DNA of 64,000 nt from Tenodera sinensis. Taxonomy: Eukaryota > Arthropoda > Insecta > Mantodea > Mantidae. The stretch lies in assembly GCA_030765045.1 (NCBI GenBank), contig CM060968.1, positions 107,780,904 to 107,844,903 of the forward strand, written 5' to 3'. Below are positions 43,740 through 53,715 of this stretch, in pieces. A model generated the notes under the pieces. The model had not been told where the DNA came from. It did no database searches and saw only the letters and a program-made list of their open reading frames with translations. Position 1 is the first letter of the stretch. Every line of letters starts with the position of its first letter. The position numbers and the translations under genes were made by a program.

Positions 43740-43830
43740 AATCTCATTCGGCCATGTCGCCCCCACTTTCACCGCCGGCCGGACCCTTGGTCTCGAACCC
43801 ATGGACATGAGTGCTCCTTCAAGGGCAAGC
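43740..43830 (-). repeat. tRNA-like SINE remnant beside exon 1
   Basis: The minus strand contains CATGGGTTCGAGACCAAGGG, a B-box-like block, and CTTGAAGGAGCACTCATGTCC upstream of it. No clean A box is seen. It lies just upstream of the repeat-protein start codon and may overlap its promoter or 5' UTR. Confidence 0.45.
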
Positions 43831-43925
43831 AGCAGAGATAGATTCGTTCCCAAATCGTCTAGCCCATATCTGACGTTTACGGACATGTATGACTGAAATT
43901 GCATAAAAATTCATAAAGACAAACA

Positions 43926-44013
43926 TTTTTACTTTCTCTACTGGCAAGTAGAGCAAGTATTGTATTCCACCCAAATATTCGATTCACCGAAAATATGTTT
44001 TGAGAACCACTGA

Positions 44014-44065
<52 letters not shown>

Positions 44066-44570
44066 TTTTAGAAAAAGGTATGCGTATGTCTGTGTCTGTC
44101 TGTCAGCCTGTGGACCACATAACTGAAAACGAAAAGTCATTTGAAAACCACAGTTAGGATATAAGTTTAATGTCTTTCAAAGATGCAACACGAAGATTTT
44201 GAAGAAAATTGCTTCACCCTAAACCACCCTTTACACGAACATTTTTCGAAAATTCTGATTTTCTTTAAAATGACTCTAACGATTTTGATTAAAACGCCAT
44301 ATGTTTGAGATATTTCTATGACAAATAAAATGTATATCTTGAATTTTCTGGCTATTGACCCTGTGGTCGTATTTACTCTGGATGATCTTTGCGTAACGGG
44401 TAAACCGTAAGAGATAGACCAAATGTTACTATAGAAAAGAGGTAGATCTTGCTAAAATACACAATTTATGTCTAAATAAATATTTTTGTAGAGTGAACCA
44501 TTTCGGAGACATGCCATGTTATTTGTGTAAGTTTTGGAGAACATACTTCTGTCAAATATAATATCGTTTT
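43926..44570 (+). repeat. ACT repeat with 46-bp A run, right end cut
   Basis: It starts TTTACTTTCTCTACTGGCAAG and contains a perfect A run at 44016-44061 in place of the consensus CTGAATAAAAAAA. It continues through GTTTTGGAGAACATACTTCTG, where the next copy begins. Two copies are thus in direct tandem. Confidence 0.85.
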
Positions 44571-44574
44571 TCAT

Positions 44575-44701
44575 TTCTATTTTCTCTACTGGTAAGTAGA
44601 AGGAAGTATTATGTTCCACTCAAAAATTGGATGTCGAGATTTCACCGGAAATATATGTTTCGAGACCTCCTGAATCCAAAAAACGCATTTTTAGAAAAAG
44701 G

Positions 44702-44753
<52 letters not shown>

Positions 44754-45475
44754 CGTGCGTGCGTGTGTGTGTGTGGACAGCACAACTAAAAAACGAAAAG
44801 TAGGTTAAAAAAAAGTTGGTATTTATGTTTAATGCCTTTCAAGGATGCGACACGAAGATTTTGAAGAAAATAGTCCCACCATAAAGTACCCTTTACATGG
44901 AAAATGTTTCGAAAATTTTGATTTTCTTGAAAATGGCTCTAACGATTTTGACTAAAATGTCATGTTTGAGATATTTTTATGACAAATGAAATATATATCT
45001 TGAATGTTCTGGCTATAGCCCCTGTAGTTGTATTTACTCTGGACGACTTTTGCATAACTGGTAAACCGTTAGAGATAGACCAAATCATACTACACAAAAA
45101 ATGTAGATCTTGCTAAAATACAAAATTTAGGTTCAAATAAGTTTTCTTGTAGGGTGAACCATTTCGGAGATATTCCTTGTTATGGGTGTGAGTTTCGGAA
45201 AACTTAAATCTTTCGTGAAATGAAACATTGTTGTTCATTTTTTTATATGTTAAGTGTGCAAAAAGAACGGAATCTCAAAGCTCTAAAATATTTGACTATC
45301 GCTTAAAGCCTATTGCATTCTAATATTCCCCTTGCACCTACAAGGAAATAAACAATAAGATAGTTTCTGCAAATGTTTGTCTCAACTAACACCAAGAAGA
45401 TACAGGAATTACTGTTTGTAAGAATAGTACAAGAGTAGAGAAAGTCATGTGAGTGCAACACATCAGATTTTTAAA
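44575..45475 (+). repeat. ACT repeat, complete reference copy with (GT)n
   Basis: It starts ATTTTCTCTACTGGTAAGTAG and ends GTAGAGAAAGTCATGTGAGTG, ACACATCAGATTTTT. In order it holds GTCGAGATTTCACCGGAAAT, TTTTTAGAAAAAGGTCCGTG, a (GT)n/(GTGC)n tract at 44704-44776, AACTAAAAAACGAAAAG, AGGATGCGACACGAAG, CTCTGGACGACTTTTGC, TGAACCATTTCGGAGATATTC and CACCTACAAGGAAATAA. No frame longer than about 80 codons is present. Confidence 0.92.
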
Positions 45476-45527
45476 TGTTCTACTGCATGTTTAAATGTCG
45501 CGTGGAGTTAAATGTGAACTATACATT

Positions 45528-45700
45528 CAGTGCCGGATTTAGATATTTCCCTGCCCCTAGGCAGGGCTAAAATTTTTCGCCGCCCCCCTCTATTTTTCCC
45601 CAAACAATATAAGCGTCTACTATACAGGTCATTATGAGTTAAAATTAGTTTTAAATGAAACGACATTAAATGAAGATTACAATGCACAAAAAAAAGTTTC
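45528..45700 (+). mobile_element. Orphan hAT-type left end
   Basis: CAGTGCCGGATTTAGATATT starts with the CAG of hAT termini. It is followed by a 7-bp hairpin CCCTGCC-CCTA-GGCAGGG. No inverted right end (CTAAATCCGGCACTG) was found in the window, so the element is truncated or its partner lies outside. The stretch 45700-45920 is unassigned. Confidence 0.4.
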
Positions 45701-45924
45701 TTCGGAATAAAAATACATACATCCTACTTGTAAATTATAACGAAGCGAATTATTAGAAAATCGAGTGAATTTATATGAATTTTCGAGGAGTTGGAAATGA
45801 CACGAAACGTGAGGCGTGCTTTGGGCAAAGTTATTACATCAGCAATGTCTCATAATATCTGCTTATACTGCATATAATTTCCGAAATAAATATGTAAATC
45901 CATTAGCTGCTATGAGATATTAAT

Positions 45925-46165
45925 AGATATAGATACTTGTGTACGTGGTAAGCTAAAATTTGAGTTACATATTTCTGGTTAGAGTGCAGCTTCCAAAATT
46001 ACAGGCTTACTGTGGTTGTGCTAGTGAAAATATCGAACGACAAGAAAAGACAAGTTAACATGACAATGGGAATTAAATTGGATACCCAAAATTCGATGTT
46101 GAGATTACACCGGAAATATATGTTTTGAGGCCCCTGAATAAAAAAAGCATTTTTAGAAAAAAGGC

Positions 46166-46222
<57 letters not shown>

Positions 46223-46480
46223 AGTCAGTGGAAGCATAACTCAAAAACGAAAAGGCGGTTAAAAGCCAAATTTGATATTTAAGCTTAATGTCTTTTAAGG
46301 ATGCCACACGAAGATTTTGAAGAAAATTGCTCTACCCTAAACTGCCCTTTACACGGAAAATTTTTTGAAAATGTTGATTTTCTTGAAAATGGCTGTGATT
46401 TTGATTAAAATGCCATATGCCTGAGATATTTTTAGACAAATGAAATGTATATCTTGAATTTTCTGGATATTAAATAATCG
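45925..46480 (+). repeat. Paralogous segment 1: unique left part joined to an ACT repeat
   Basis: GTACGTGGTAAGCTAAAATTTG at about 45940, GTTAACATGACAATGGGAATT at about 46053 and then ACT repeat sequence with (GT)n at 46168-46222 match 50866-52400. The two insertions found there are absent. The sequence stops at about 46480 before a minus-oriented ACT repeat. Confidence 0.85.
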
Positions 46481-46629
46481 GTGAAAGCTCTAAGTAGAAT
46501 TTATAGGTGTAGACGTTGCCAAAAGTGATATTTTTGAATGAAAATGTGGAATGTATATCTCAACTATAGTTGTAGTTATAGTATGTTACTTTCTTCTTAT
46601 TGCTTTCGTGGGATTGTTCATTCATGGAC

Positions 46630-47345
46630 GAAAATGTGTTGCACTCACCTGACTTTCTCTACTCTTATACTAACCATTCTTACAAACTCTTATTCCTATA
46701 TCTGCTAGTTGAGATACACATTTTCAGAAATTATCTTATTACTTATCTTCTTGTAGGTACAACAGAAATATGGAAATACAGTAGGCTTTGCGCGAAAGTC
46801 AAAGCTTTTCAGGTTTTAAAATTCCGTCCTCTTTTAACGGTTAACATATAAAAATGAATAACGAAGTTCCATTTGACAGAAGTATAAGTTCTCCAAAGCT
46901 CACACAAATAACAAGGAATATCTCCGAAATGATTCACTCTACAAACAAGTTTATTTAGACATAAATTGTGTTTTAGCAACATCTACATGTTTTGTATAGT
47001 AAGATTTGGTCTATTTCATACGGTTTTTCAAATTATGGAAAACTCATCCAGAGTAAATACGACTACATGGGATATAGCCAGTAAATTCAAAATATTCATT
47101 TCATTTGTCATAAAAATATTTCAAACATGCGGCATTTTAATGAAAATCATTAGAGCCATTTTCAAAAAATTCAAAATTTTCGAAAAATGTTCTATGTAAA
47201 GGGTAGTTTAGGGTGGAGAAATTTTCTTCAAAATGTTTTGTGTCGCATCCTTGAAAGATATTAAACTTAAATACCAACTTTGGTTCGTAACCGACTTTAC
47301 GTTTTTGAGTTATGCTCTCCACGGACAGACACAAAGAGAAACTTC
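46630..47345 (-). repeat. ACT repeat, minus orientation
   Basis: It runs from GTGTTGCACTCACCTGACTT to TTTACGTTTTTGAGTTATGC at 47315. It then ends in CGGACAGACACAAAGAGAAAC without the microsatellite. The DNA from 47346 to 47680 is unassigned and AT-rich. Confidence 0.85.
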
Positions 47346-47679
47346 AGACCTCGGACCTCCGATCTCGAACATCCAACCGATGTTGCCATTTTGTTGCAAT
47401 AAAGTGTGGGTTTTTTAAATTTAATTTGCACAAAAACCGTTGAATCTATTGAAATACGCCAAAGGAAAAAGTTGTTGTTTATTCAATTTTCTATGAATAT
47501 AGCTACAAATCAAGAACCTTCAATGAATAATTTTTCACCAGGTGATAATTTTTTTGATAAAAATATTTTTTTTCTAAAAAACTATAAACTTTTCAACATT
47601 TTGGTATTATACTTTCTTGTTGTTCACAAAATGAGAAATTCGGTGTTAAAGTCTGACGGATCATTTCACTTCCACATGT

Positions 47680-47811
47680 ATATCGTATGCGATAGCTTTG
47701 TGTGTGTGAGGATTCTCTTGCAAATCTTTGTGTCGCATCCTTAGAATATGCTGAACTTGAACATCAAGTTTGGTTTTTAACCGACTTTCCGTTTTTTTAA
47801 GTAAGCTGTTC

Positions 47812-47877
<66 letters not shown>

Positions 47878-48010
47878 ACATACGCACGCACACACATTTT
47901 TAAAGTTACTTTTTTATTTGTATGCAGGAACCTCAAAACATGTATTTCCAGTGTCGAATTTTTGGGTGGAATGCAAAGCCTTCCAGTTACATAAGTGGTA
48001 GAGAATGTAA
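47680..48010 (-). repeat. ACT repeat left-end part, minus orientation, with (CA)n
   Basis: CTTTGTGTCGCATCCTTAGA, then TTGGTTTTTAACCGACTTTCC, a (CA)n tract at 47816-47880, and AAAACATGTATTTCCAGTGTCG to GGTAGAGAATGTAACAACTG form the left half in reverse. Sequence from 48010 to 48900 shows no recognised element. Confidence 0.8.
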
Positions 48011-48904
48011 CAACTGACACAAATTCCGTATTTTAACGAGCTCTAAATGTTTAACTCAGTAATATTGGTATAGGTACCTAATACGTTTTGGTGTTATACA
48101 AAATCAAACAAAATTTCTTCAGTGGGAGAACTTTTCTGTGTAATTAGAATTATTCCCTACCTTCCTCAGTGTCTGAAAGTGTGGATGTGAAAGTGAACGT
48201 GTGCATGAAAAGACGTATTTTTAAAGTAAGTACCGATAATTTTGTTCAAAGTAACAGACCACTATTTTCCAAACACTTTTTGTATTTGTTTGATATAGCT
48301 GGAAGATGAACGTATTTATTTATAGCGTAGACCGTAGATCCAAGAAAACCCTTAACTGTAAAACAAAACTACATTTCTAATATATGCAAGTTTAAGGTAA
48401 GTAATAAGTATTTGCTTAGAATAAAAGTGTTGTACTGGATACTAAAATTATTAAACGTTTATAAATACATTATCTTATCAAACCGGATTAGTTTTGTATT
48501 TTGATTTTCACTTCAGTCGTTTAATTTGCAAAATTAATGTATTTTCACTTATGTGAGAAACATGCAGAGGAATTGATTGAATCTGAATTATAAACTTTCT
48601 ATATTCATGCAAACAATTTGTTTGAAATTGCAAAATATGATACAAAATTGTTTTAAAAAAACAAGTTTGGAAATAAATACTGACAATAAAAGCGCTCATG
48701 GCCAAAATGAGTCTCAAACGTCCTATTTTGGCGTTTAGTTGTGTCGGTAAAAAGATCTTCATTTTTTTCTCATAAAAAAAGGAAAATCTTCCGTTTTCCC
48801 GCAAACAAAACCAGGCAACCCTAGGACACATAGACACACGTTATGAACCAAAATATGTAGATATTTCCGGGAATTGCAATATTTCTGCTACTACCATAAG
48901 TAAA

Positions 48905-49425
48905 CGTTAAAGAAAGAAAGGAAGGAAGAAGGAAGGAACTAGGTTGGAAGGAAGGGGGAGGAGAGGAAAGGAGGGGAAGGAAGAGGGAGAGTAGCGGAGA
49001 AGGAAGAGGAAGGGAGAGGGTGAAGGAAAGTAAGGAAGGAGTGTGAATAGGAAAGGAGAGAAGTAGAGACAGGTGGAGAAACAGGAGAGGGCGAACGAAA
49101 CAGAAGGGTAGAGAGGAGGAAAAGGAAGGAGAGAAGTAGAGAGAGAAAGAGGGAGAGAGGGGCAAAGGGATAGAGGGAGCAAAGGAGAGAGGGAGGGTAA
49201 GATAGAAGGAGAGAGATGAGAGAGAAGGAGAAAGAGAAGCGAAAGAAAGAAGGTAGGAAGGAGAGAAATAAAAAAGTAGAGAATGAGAGGGAGGACGGAT
49301 AGAAAGAGAGGAGACACAGGAGAAAGGAGAGAGAACGAGAGAGAAGGAGACAGAATGTGATGGAGGGAGGTAGAGGCGGAAGTGGAGGAGGAAGAAAGAA
49401 AGAGAGAGAACGAACGAACGAACGG
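48905..49425 (+). repeat. Polypurine tract, about 520 bp
   Basis: The plus strand is nearly all A and G (GGAAGGAAGAAGGAAGG, GAGAGAGGGAGGG), with scattered single pyrimidines, and ends GAACGAACGAACGAACGG. The Ser/Leu/Pro frames on the minus strand and the Gly/Arg frame on the plus strand result from this composition. Confidence 0.95.
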
Positions 49426-49644
49426 TTCCTTATGGGAATCAGATCCTTGGGATTGAGTTTATCAGAAATCACAGCCGGAAGAGGATTCGGCTGTCGAGAC
49501 CGCTTGATGTGTCTCCGGAAAAAGTCACATGGAAGGGGTTTTGTAGGACAACGAGGTTTTATTTAATTATGTCCCTGTATTTCACCCTGTAGTTCAGAAT
49601 CGATTGCTAGACGCATTAATACTCCAGCAGTCGAGCACAAATTT

Positions 49645-49696
49645 ACTGTTGGTGTTTTTAAACACACACGGCTTATGTGCTTAAAACACCAACAGT
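49645..49696. repeat. Short hairpin, about 20-bp stem
   Basis: ACTGTTGGTGTTTTTAAACACA is followed 8 bp later by TGTGCTTAAAACACCAACAGT, its inverted complement with two or three differences. No element or gene is recognised around it (49430-50865 is otherwise unassigned). Confidence 0.7.
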
Positions 49697-50893
49697 GAGT
49701 TTGTTGGCATAAGTAAATAATAATTAAGACTAGCTTGAGTTCCTTACTTAAGTAGATGAGTGAGTTTTGAAATCTTGGTATCCTTCAACTAACTTGTTCA
49801 TATGTTTGCAATGCTCGTGTATTGCGAAGCCGTCGCAACCCGTAACACTAGGATTTACATAAGAGAAATGCATTTATGAGACAAAAAAGTCAATGGCTAA
49901 TTGTACAAAGCAAGAAGTAATTACACGAAGCCACTTTGTAAGTCTGTGTGATTTACGATAAGTTTTATAATATAGATTTAATATTCTTACATATATTACT
50001 ACAGTAGAATTGCAATAACTCGGCATACAGTGTACTACTTGGCAAAGCCATGAGGTGTATCGGAAAGAATGTGAAACTGCCCACCTGTTTAGGTGAGCTT
50101 ATCGCACAAACAAGACGATACAGTGTGTGTACACTCTATTCAGATGCAGTCATATCTTCAGGACAGCAACGTCTCATATATTGGCAGGCGTGAGAGATAA
50201 TCTATTTGTGTTTTATCAGTGACTATACATCAAGTTATTATAATTTCGCTCTTCTAATAAACAAGATAAGCGATCGCAGCACTCGGCCACCAGGGTCAAT
50301 ACGTCTCGTCGCTTTGCAAAGTAGTAGCTCGACAACTTTGTTTTGTTTTAATGTTTGTTTATGCTTTATAGTTAAACTTGGCTAATAATGTCTATTATTT
50401 ACAATGCGGTATGAATAGTATAGGTACATTTTAATTAGTATAAGTATACAACCTACCGCAACCTCCCTCACAGTAACAAAAGGGCTGACCGACCACGTAT
50501 TTGATCTTCGATATCCAGTCAGAATATATGCAGCCGGCAGGCAATTGTCACGAAACCAAAAGCTTGCCACTAATAATGTGGATATATAGCACAAACACTT
50601 GTTTGGAAGGTTAGAAGCTTTCTTGCTTTACACAGTACAAAGGTATTTTTACATAGACGTGACGACTGCACAGTGGTTTATGATCGAGTTCATTTTTGTA
50701 TTTGTAAGATCATAGGGATGTCAGGTTATCTCTCCGACTTCCGCGGCCCGTGCGTGTTTATGTACAGTCTGCTCGCATTTCAAGGAAATAAACAGAGACA
50801 TTACCCACATCATCAATTTACATGATGTCACTCGCGGACATACAAGCAAGATCGTTCGCCACGTGTAATAGATACCTGTGTACGTGGTAAGCT

Positions 50894-51222
50894 TTGCAAA
50901 ATATTACTATGAAAAATCAAAGAATAAAAGATGGGAACTACCAAACATTCAAACAGTAATTCCTGAGTATCCTCGAAAAACAGCAGTTGCAACCTTCAGG
51001 TTGATTACAGGACATGATTGTCTGGCCAAACATTTAAACAGAATTGGGATATATTCTTCACCACTCTGTCCTCTATGTGATCTGCAAGAGGAAATGGATC
51101 GAGACCACCTACAAATATGCCCGGCCACTTCTAGTGCCCCATCCATCAGTGAAAAATAGTGGAGAGCAAGAGGATTAATGAGTTCATTGTCAGAAATCCA
51201 GCATTAGCTAACAATAACAACA
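50894..51222 (+). mobile_element. LINE 3' end, (AAC)-tailed family, copy 3, with target duplication
   Basis: The insert encodes WELPNIQTVIPEYPRKTAVA, then TFRLITGHDCLAKHLNRIGI and CPLCDLQEEMDRDHLQICPA. This is the C-terminal CCHC-like end of a jockey-type ORF2 (CPLC-x-HLQIC). It is followed by TGGAGAGCAAGAGGATTAATG and the (AAC)n tail. It is flanked by ACGTGGTAAGCT at 50882-50893 and 51223-51234. The frame ends in a stop at 51157-51159. Heavy 5' truncation is typical of LINE integration. Confidence 0.88.
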
Positions 51223-51351
51223 ACGTGGTAAGCTAAAATGTGAGTTACATATTTCTGGTTATAGTGCATCTTCCAAAATTTCAGGCTTGCTGTTACTATT
51301 GTGTTCGTGCTAGTGAAAATATCGAACGAGAAGAAAAGAGAAGTTAACATG

Positions 51352-51995
51352 TGTGACGGGAACTTCTCCCGAAAACCATATGCTCGAAGAAAAACAGCCA
51401 GGATTCTCGGAGTGGGCGTTTCGAAAACATATTTGTCCCCTTAGGTCGTTAATTTTAACGAGGGTGGATGTTTTCGAAACTAAAAGGGGCAGAAATCTGT
51501 GTGGTCCAGATGGGAAGGTGCGGAAGCAGGCAGCAGAAAGCTAGAATCAAGGGACTTCGGCAGTGGGACTTGGAGGAGGCAGACGTGAAAAGATGTGTGG
51601 TAGGAAGAATCCGCGAACAGGCAGTGCGGAAATTAGTTACCTCGGGGATTAGAATTTCATCAGGGAAATACCGGTTACAGGGGACAAGAAATTATATACA
51701 ACCTCGAAAATTGTTCTCTGAGAGTTCTGGTGCATTTTGGGCAGATGTCACGATAAACACAATAAATCAGAAGTACGGTACAGAAAATATTGTCGTCTTC
51801 CTTGTTGGACACACGAAGGTCCTCAGTGACCTTTATTACACCCTGAGATCGAACCAACCTGTTTCCCACATCCCTACATTGACCCTTGGTATGTGTGGCC
51901 GGCGATAAGCACGAGACGCCGATTCCGAGCAGCCGAGGAAAGAAGACGACGTCCGGCGCCCAATGCAAACCGTCGTCGCCGTCTCCGCCGCCACA
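51352..51995 (+). mobile_element. Solo LTR, 644 bp, TGT...ACA, 4-bp target duplication
   Basis: The insert starts TGTGACGGGAACTTCTCCCG and ends CCGCCGCCACA. It is flanked by CATG at 51348-51351 and 51996-51999. An AATAAA lies near 51761. The 4-bp duplication and TGT/ACA ends fit a Ty3/gypsy or BEL LTR left after recombination between two LTRs. It is unrelated to LTR copies A-C. The frames inside it (for example 51468-51908) match nothing I recognise. Confidence 0.85.
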
Positions 51996-52504
51996 CATGA
52001 CAATGGGAATTAAATTGGATGTCCAAAAATTCGATGTCGAGATTACACCGGGAATATGTGTTGAGGCCACCTGATTTAAAAAAAAAAAAAAAAACAAATT
52101 AGAAAAAGGCCTCTCTCTCTCTGTGTGTGTCAGTCTGTCAGTCAGTGGAAGCATAACTCAAAAACGAAAAGGTGGTTAAAACCAAATTTAGTATTTAAGC
52201 TTAATGTCTTTTAAGGATGTCACACGAAGATTTTGAAGAAAATTGCTCTATTCTAAGCCATCCTTTACGTGGAACATTTTTTGAAAATGTTGATTTTCTT
52301 GACCATGGCGCCTGTGACTTTTATTAAAATGTCATATGTTTGAGATATTTTTAGACAAATGAAATGTACATCTTGAATTTTCTGGCTATAGCCCATGAGG
52401 CCCTATTTACTCTGGGTAACTTTTGCATAACTGGTAAACCGTAAAAGATAGACCAAATCTTACTGTACAGAAAACGTAGACCTTGCTGAAACACACAATT
52501 TATA

Positions 52505-52615
52505 AGAGGTTGAATCAGAAACTGAAAAATTCAATGCCGTAGCCAGGATATGAACCACGGATTGTCCGCATCGAGCGGCTGCTCTAACCGTTAAGCTACA
52601 TCGAAATTTCTTGGT
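52505..52615 (-). mobile_element. tRNA-derived SINE, family S2, second copy
   Basis: The minus strand reads GATGTAGCTTAACGGTTAGAGC (A box), CGTGGTTCATATCCTGGC (B box) and CATTGAATTTTTCAGTTTC, matching 3960-4078 on the same strand. It sits at the end of the ACT repeat of segment 2. The flanking 52616-52957 is unassigned. Confidence 0.75.
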
Positions 52616-52957
52616 TTTCACAGCAACCATATTGCACAGTGTCAAATTTCATACTAACTTAAATGGTTGTTACAAAATAAAGCATTACTTATATATTTTA
52701 TACGTATTGTTTATCAATGGTTTATAGAATTATTCAATTTATTTACTTTCCAGTAAATACACATAACGTTTAGAGAACCCAAGTGATTCCACAATACACT
52801 GCCCGCGACCTCCCTCTGGATCGCGACCCACCGGTTGAGAAATACTGGCCTATACATAGACAGTCCAGTTTCTTGTCCTTCGAAACCCCTCTTCAGTGAA
52901 ATTCTTCAAAATCCCTTGGACAGATTTCGAGAACAAGACCACGTACATACACAATAT

Positions 52958-53715
52958 TCATCATCATCATCATCATCATCATCCCGGTATAAACCTTGTG
53001 GCCCGTTCCGACTTCAAGGAAATTGATCGGACCATCTCATTCGTGGCCTGCCAACATTTCTTCTACCTACAGGTTTATACATGTGCACTATTTGTGGTGT
53101 ACGGTCTTCGGTCATTCTCTGCACATGATCTTGCCATTTTTGCCTGTATGCAATGATTGTTTCATTTAGACTCTGAATTTCCAATTCTCTTCTAATATCC
53201 TCGTTTCTTTTCTTGTCTATGAGTCTATAACCTGCCACCTGTCTCAGAAATTTCATCTCAGCAGCCTCCACTTTCTTCTGTTGTGAGATAGTCAAGACCC
53301 AGTTTTCACACCCATAAAGCAGGGTGGGATCGCCATTATTTTATACAGTTTTAACAAAGTTTGACGATTACAATTTTTAAAAGTTCTTTTTATTGTGCCA
53401 CATATTGTTTGGAATTTGTTTATTTTGTTTTGTATATCTCTATTGTTGGTATATGACACAATATAGCCAAGATAATTAAAATCACTTTGTTGTTGGATGG
53501 GTTTATCATTTATGCAAATTTTTGCTCTTAAATGGTTTGTTCCTATAAAAGCCATTATTTTTGTTTTTTCATATGAAATTTGAAGATTATATTCTCTTGT
53601 AATATTATTTAATTCATGTATGGCTCTTTGTAAGTTATCTTTCGTCTCCGCAATTAAAATCTGGTCATCAGCGAACAGCAATACATACACAATATTAATT
53701 TATTTAATAGTATAG
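52958..53715 (-). pseudogene. RTE-like LINE, 5'-truncated, (ATG)n tail
   Basis: The minus strand encodes LLFADDQILIAETKDNLQRA (motif C FADD), ISYEKTKIMAFIGTNHLRAK and LLKLYKIMAIP. After a frameshift near 53310 it gives VEAAEMKFLRQVAGYRLIDK, WQDHVQRMTEDRTPQIVHMY and GRPRMRWSDQFP. It ends with a stop and a CAT/ATG repeat at 52958-52983. This is a different subfamily from 9712-11340 but has the same type of trinucleotide tail. Confidence 0.85.

Larger units (their letters stand above)
50866..52500 (+). repeat. Paralogous segment 2 with two insertions
   Basis: ATAGATACCTGTGTACGTGG to AAGCT (50893), then AAAATGTGAGTTACATATTTC (51235-51347), then ACAATGGGAATTAAATTGG (52000 on) followed by an ACT repeat to about 52500 together match 45925-46480. 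The intervening 50894-51222 and 51352-51995 are later insertions. Both have target duplications that exist once in segment 1. Confidence 0.88.

Noticed and set aside
48821..49472. Long Ser/Leu/Pro-rich frames on the minus strand
   Set aside because: All come from the polypurine tract. No domain, start context or splice signal supports a gene.
51468..51908. A 146-codon frame as a gene
   Set aside because: It lies inside the solo LTR defined by TGT...ACA ends and CATG duplications, and has no known domain.
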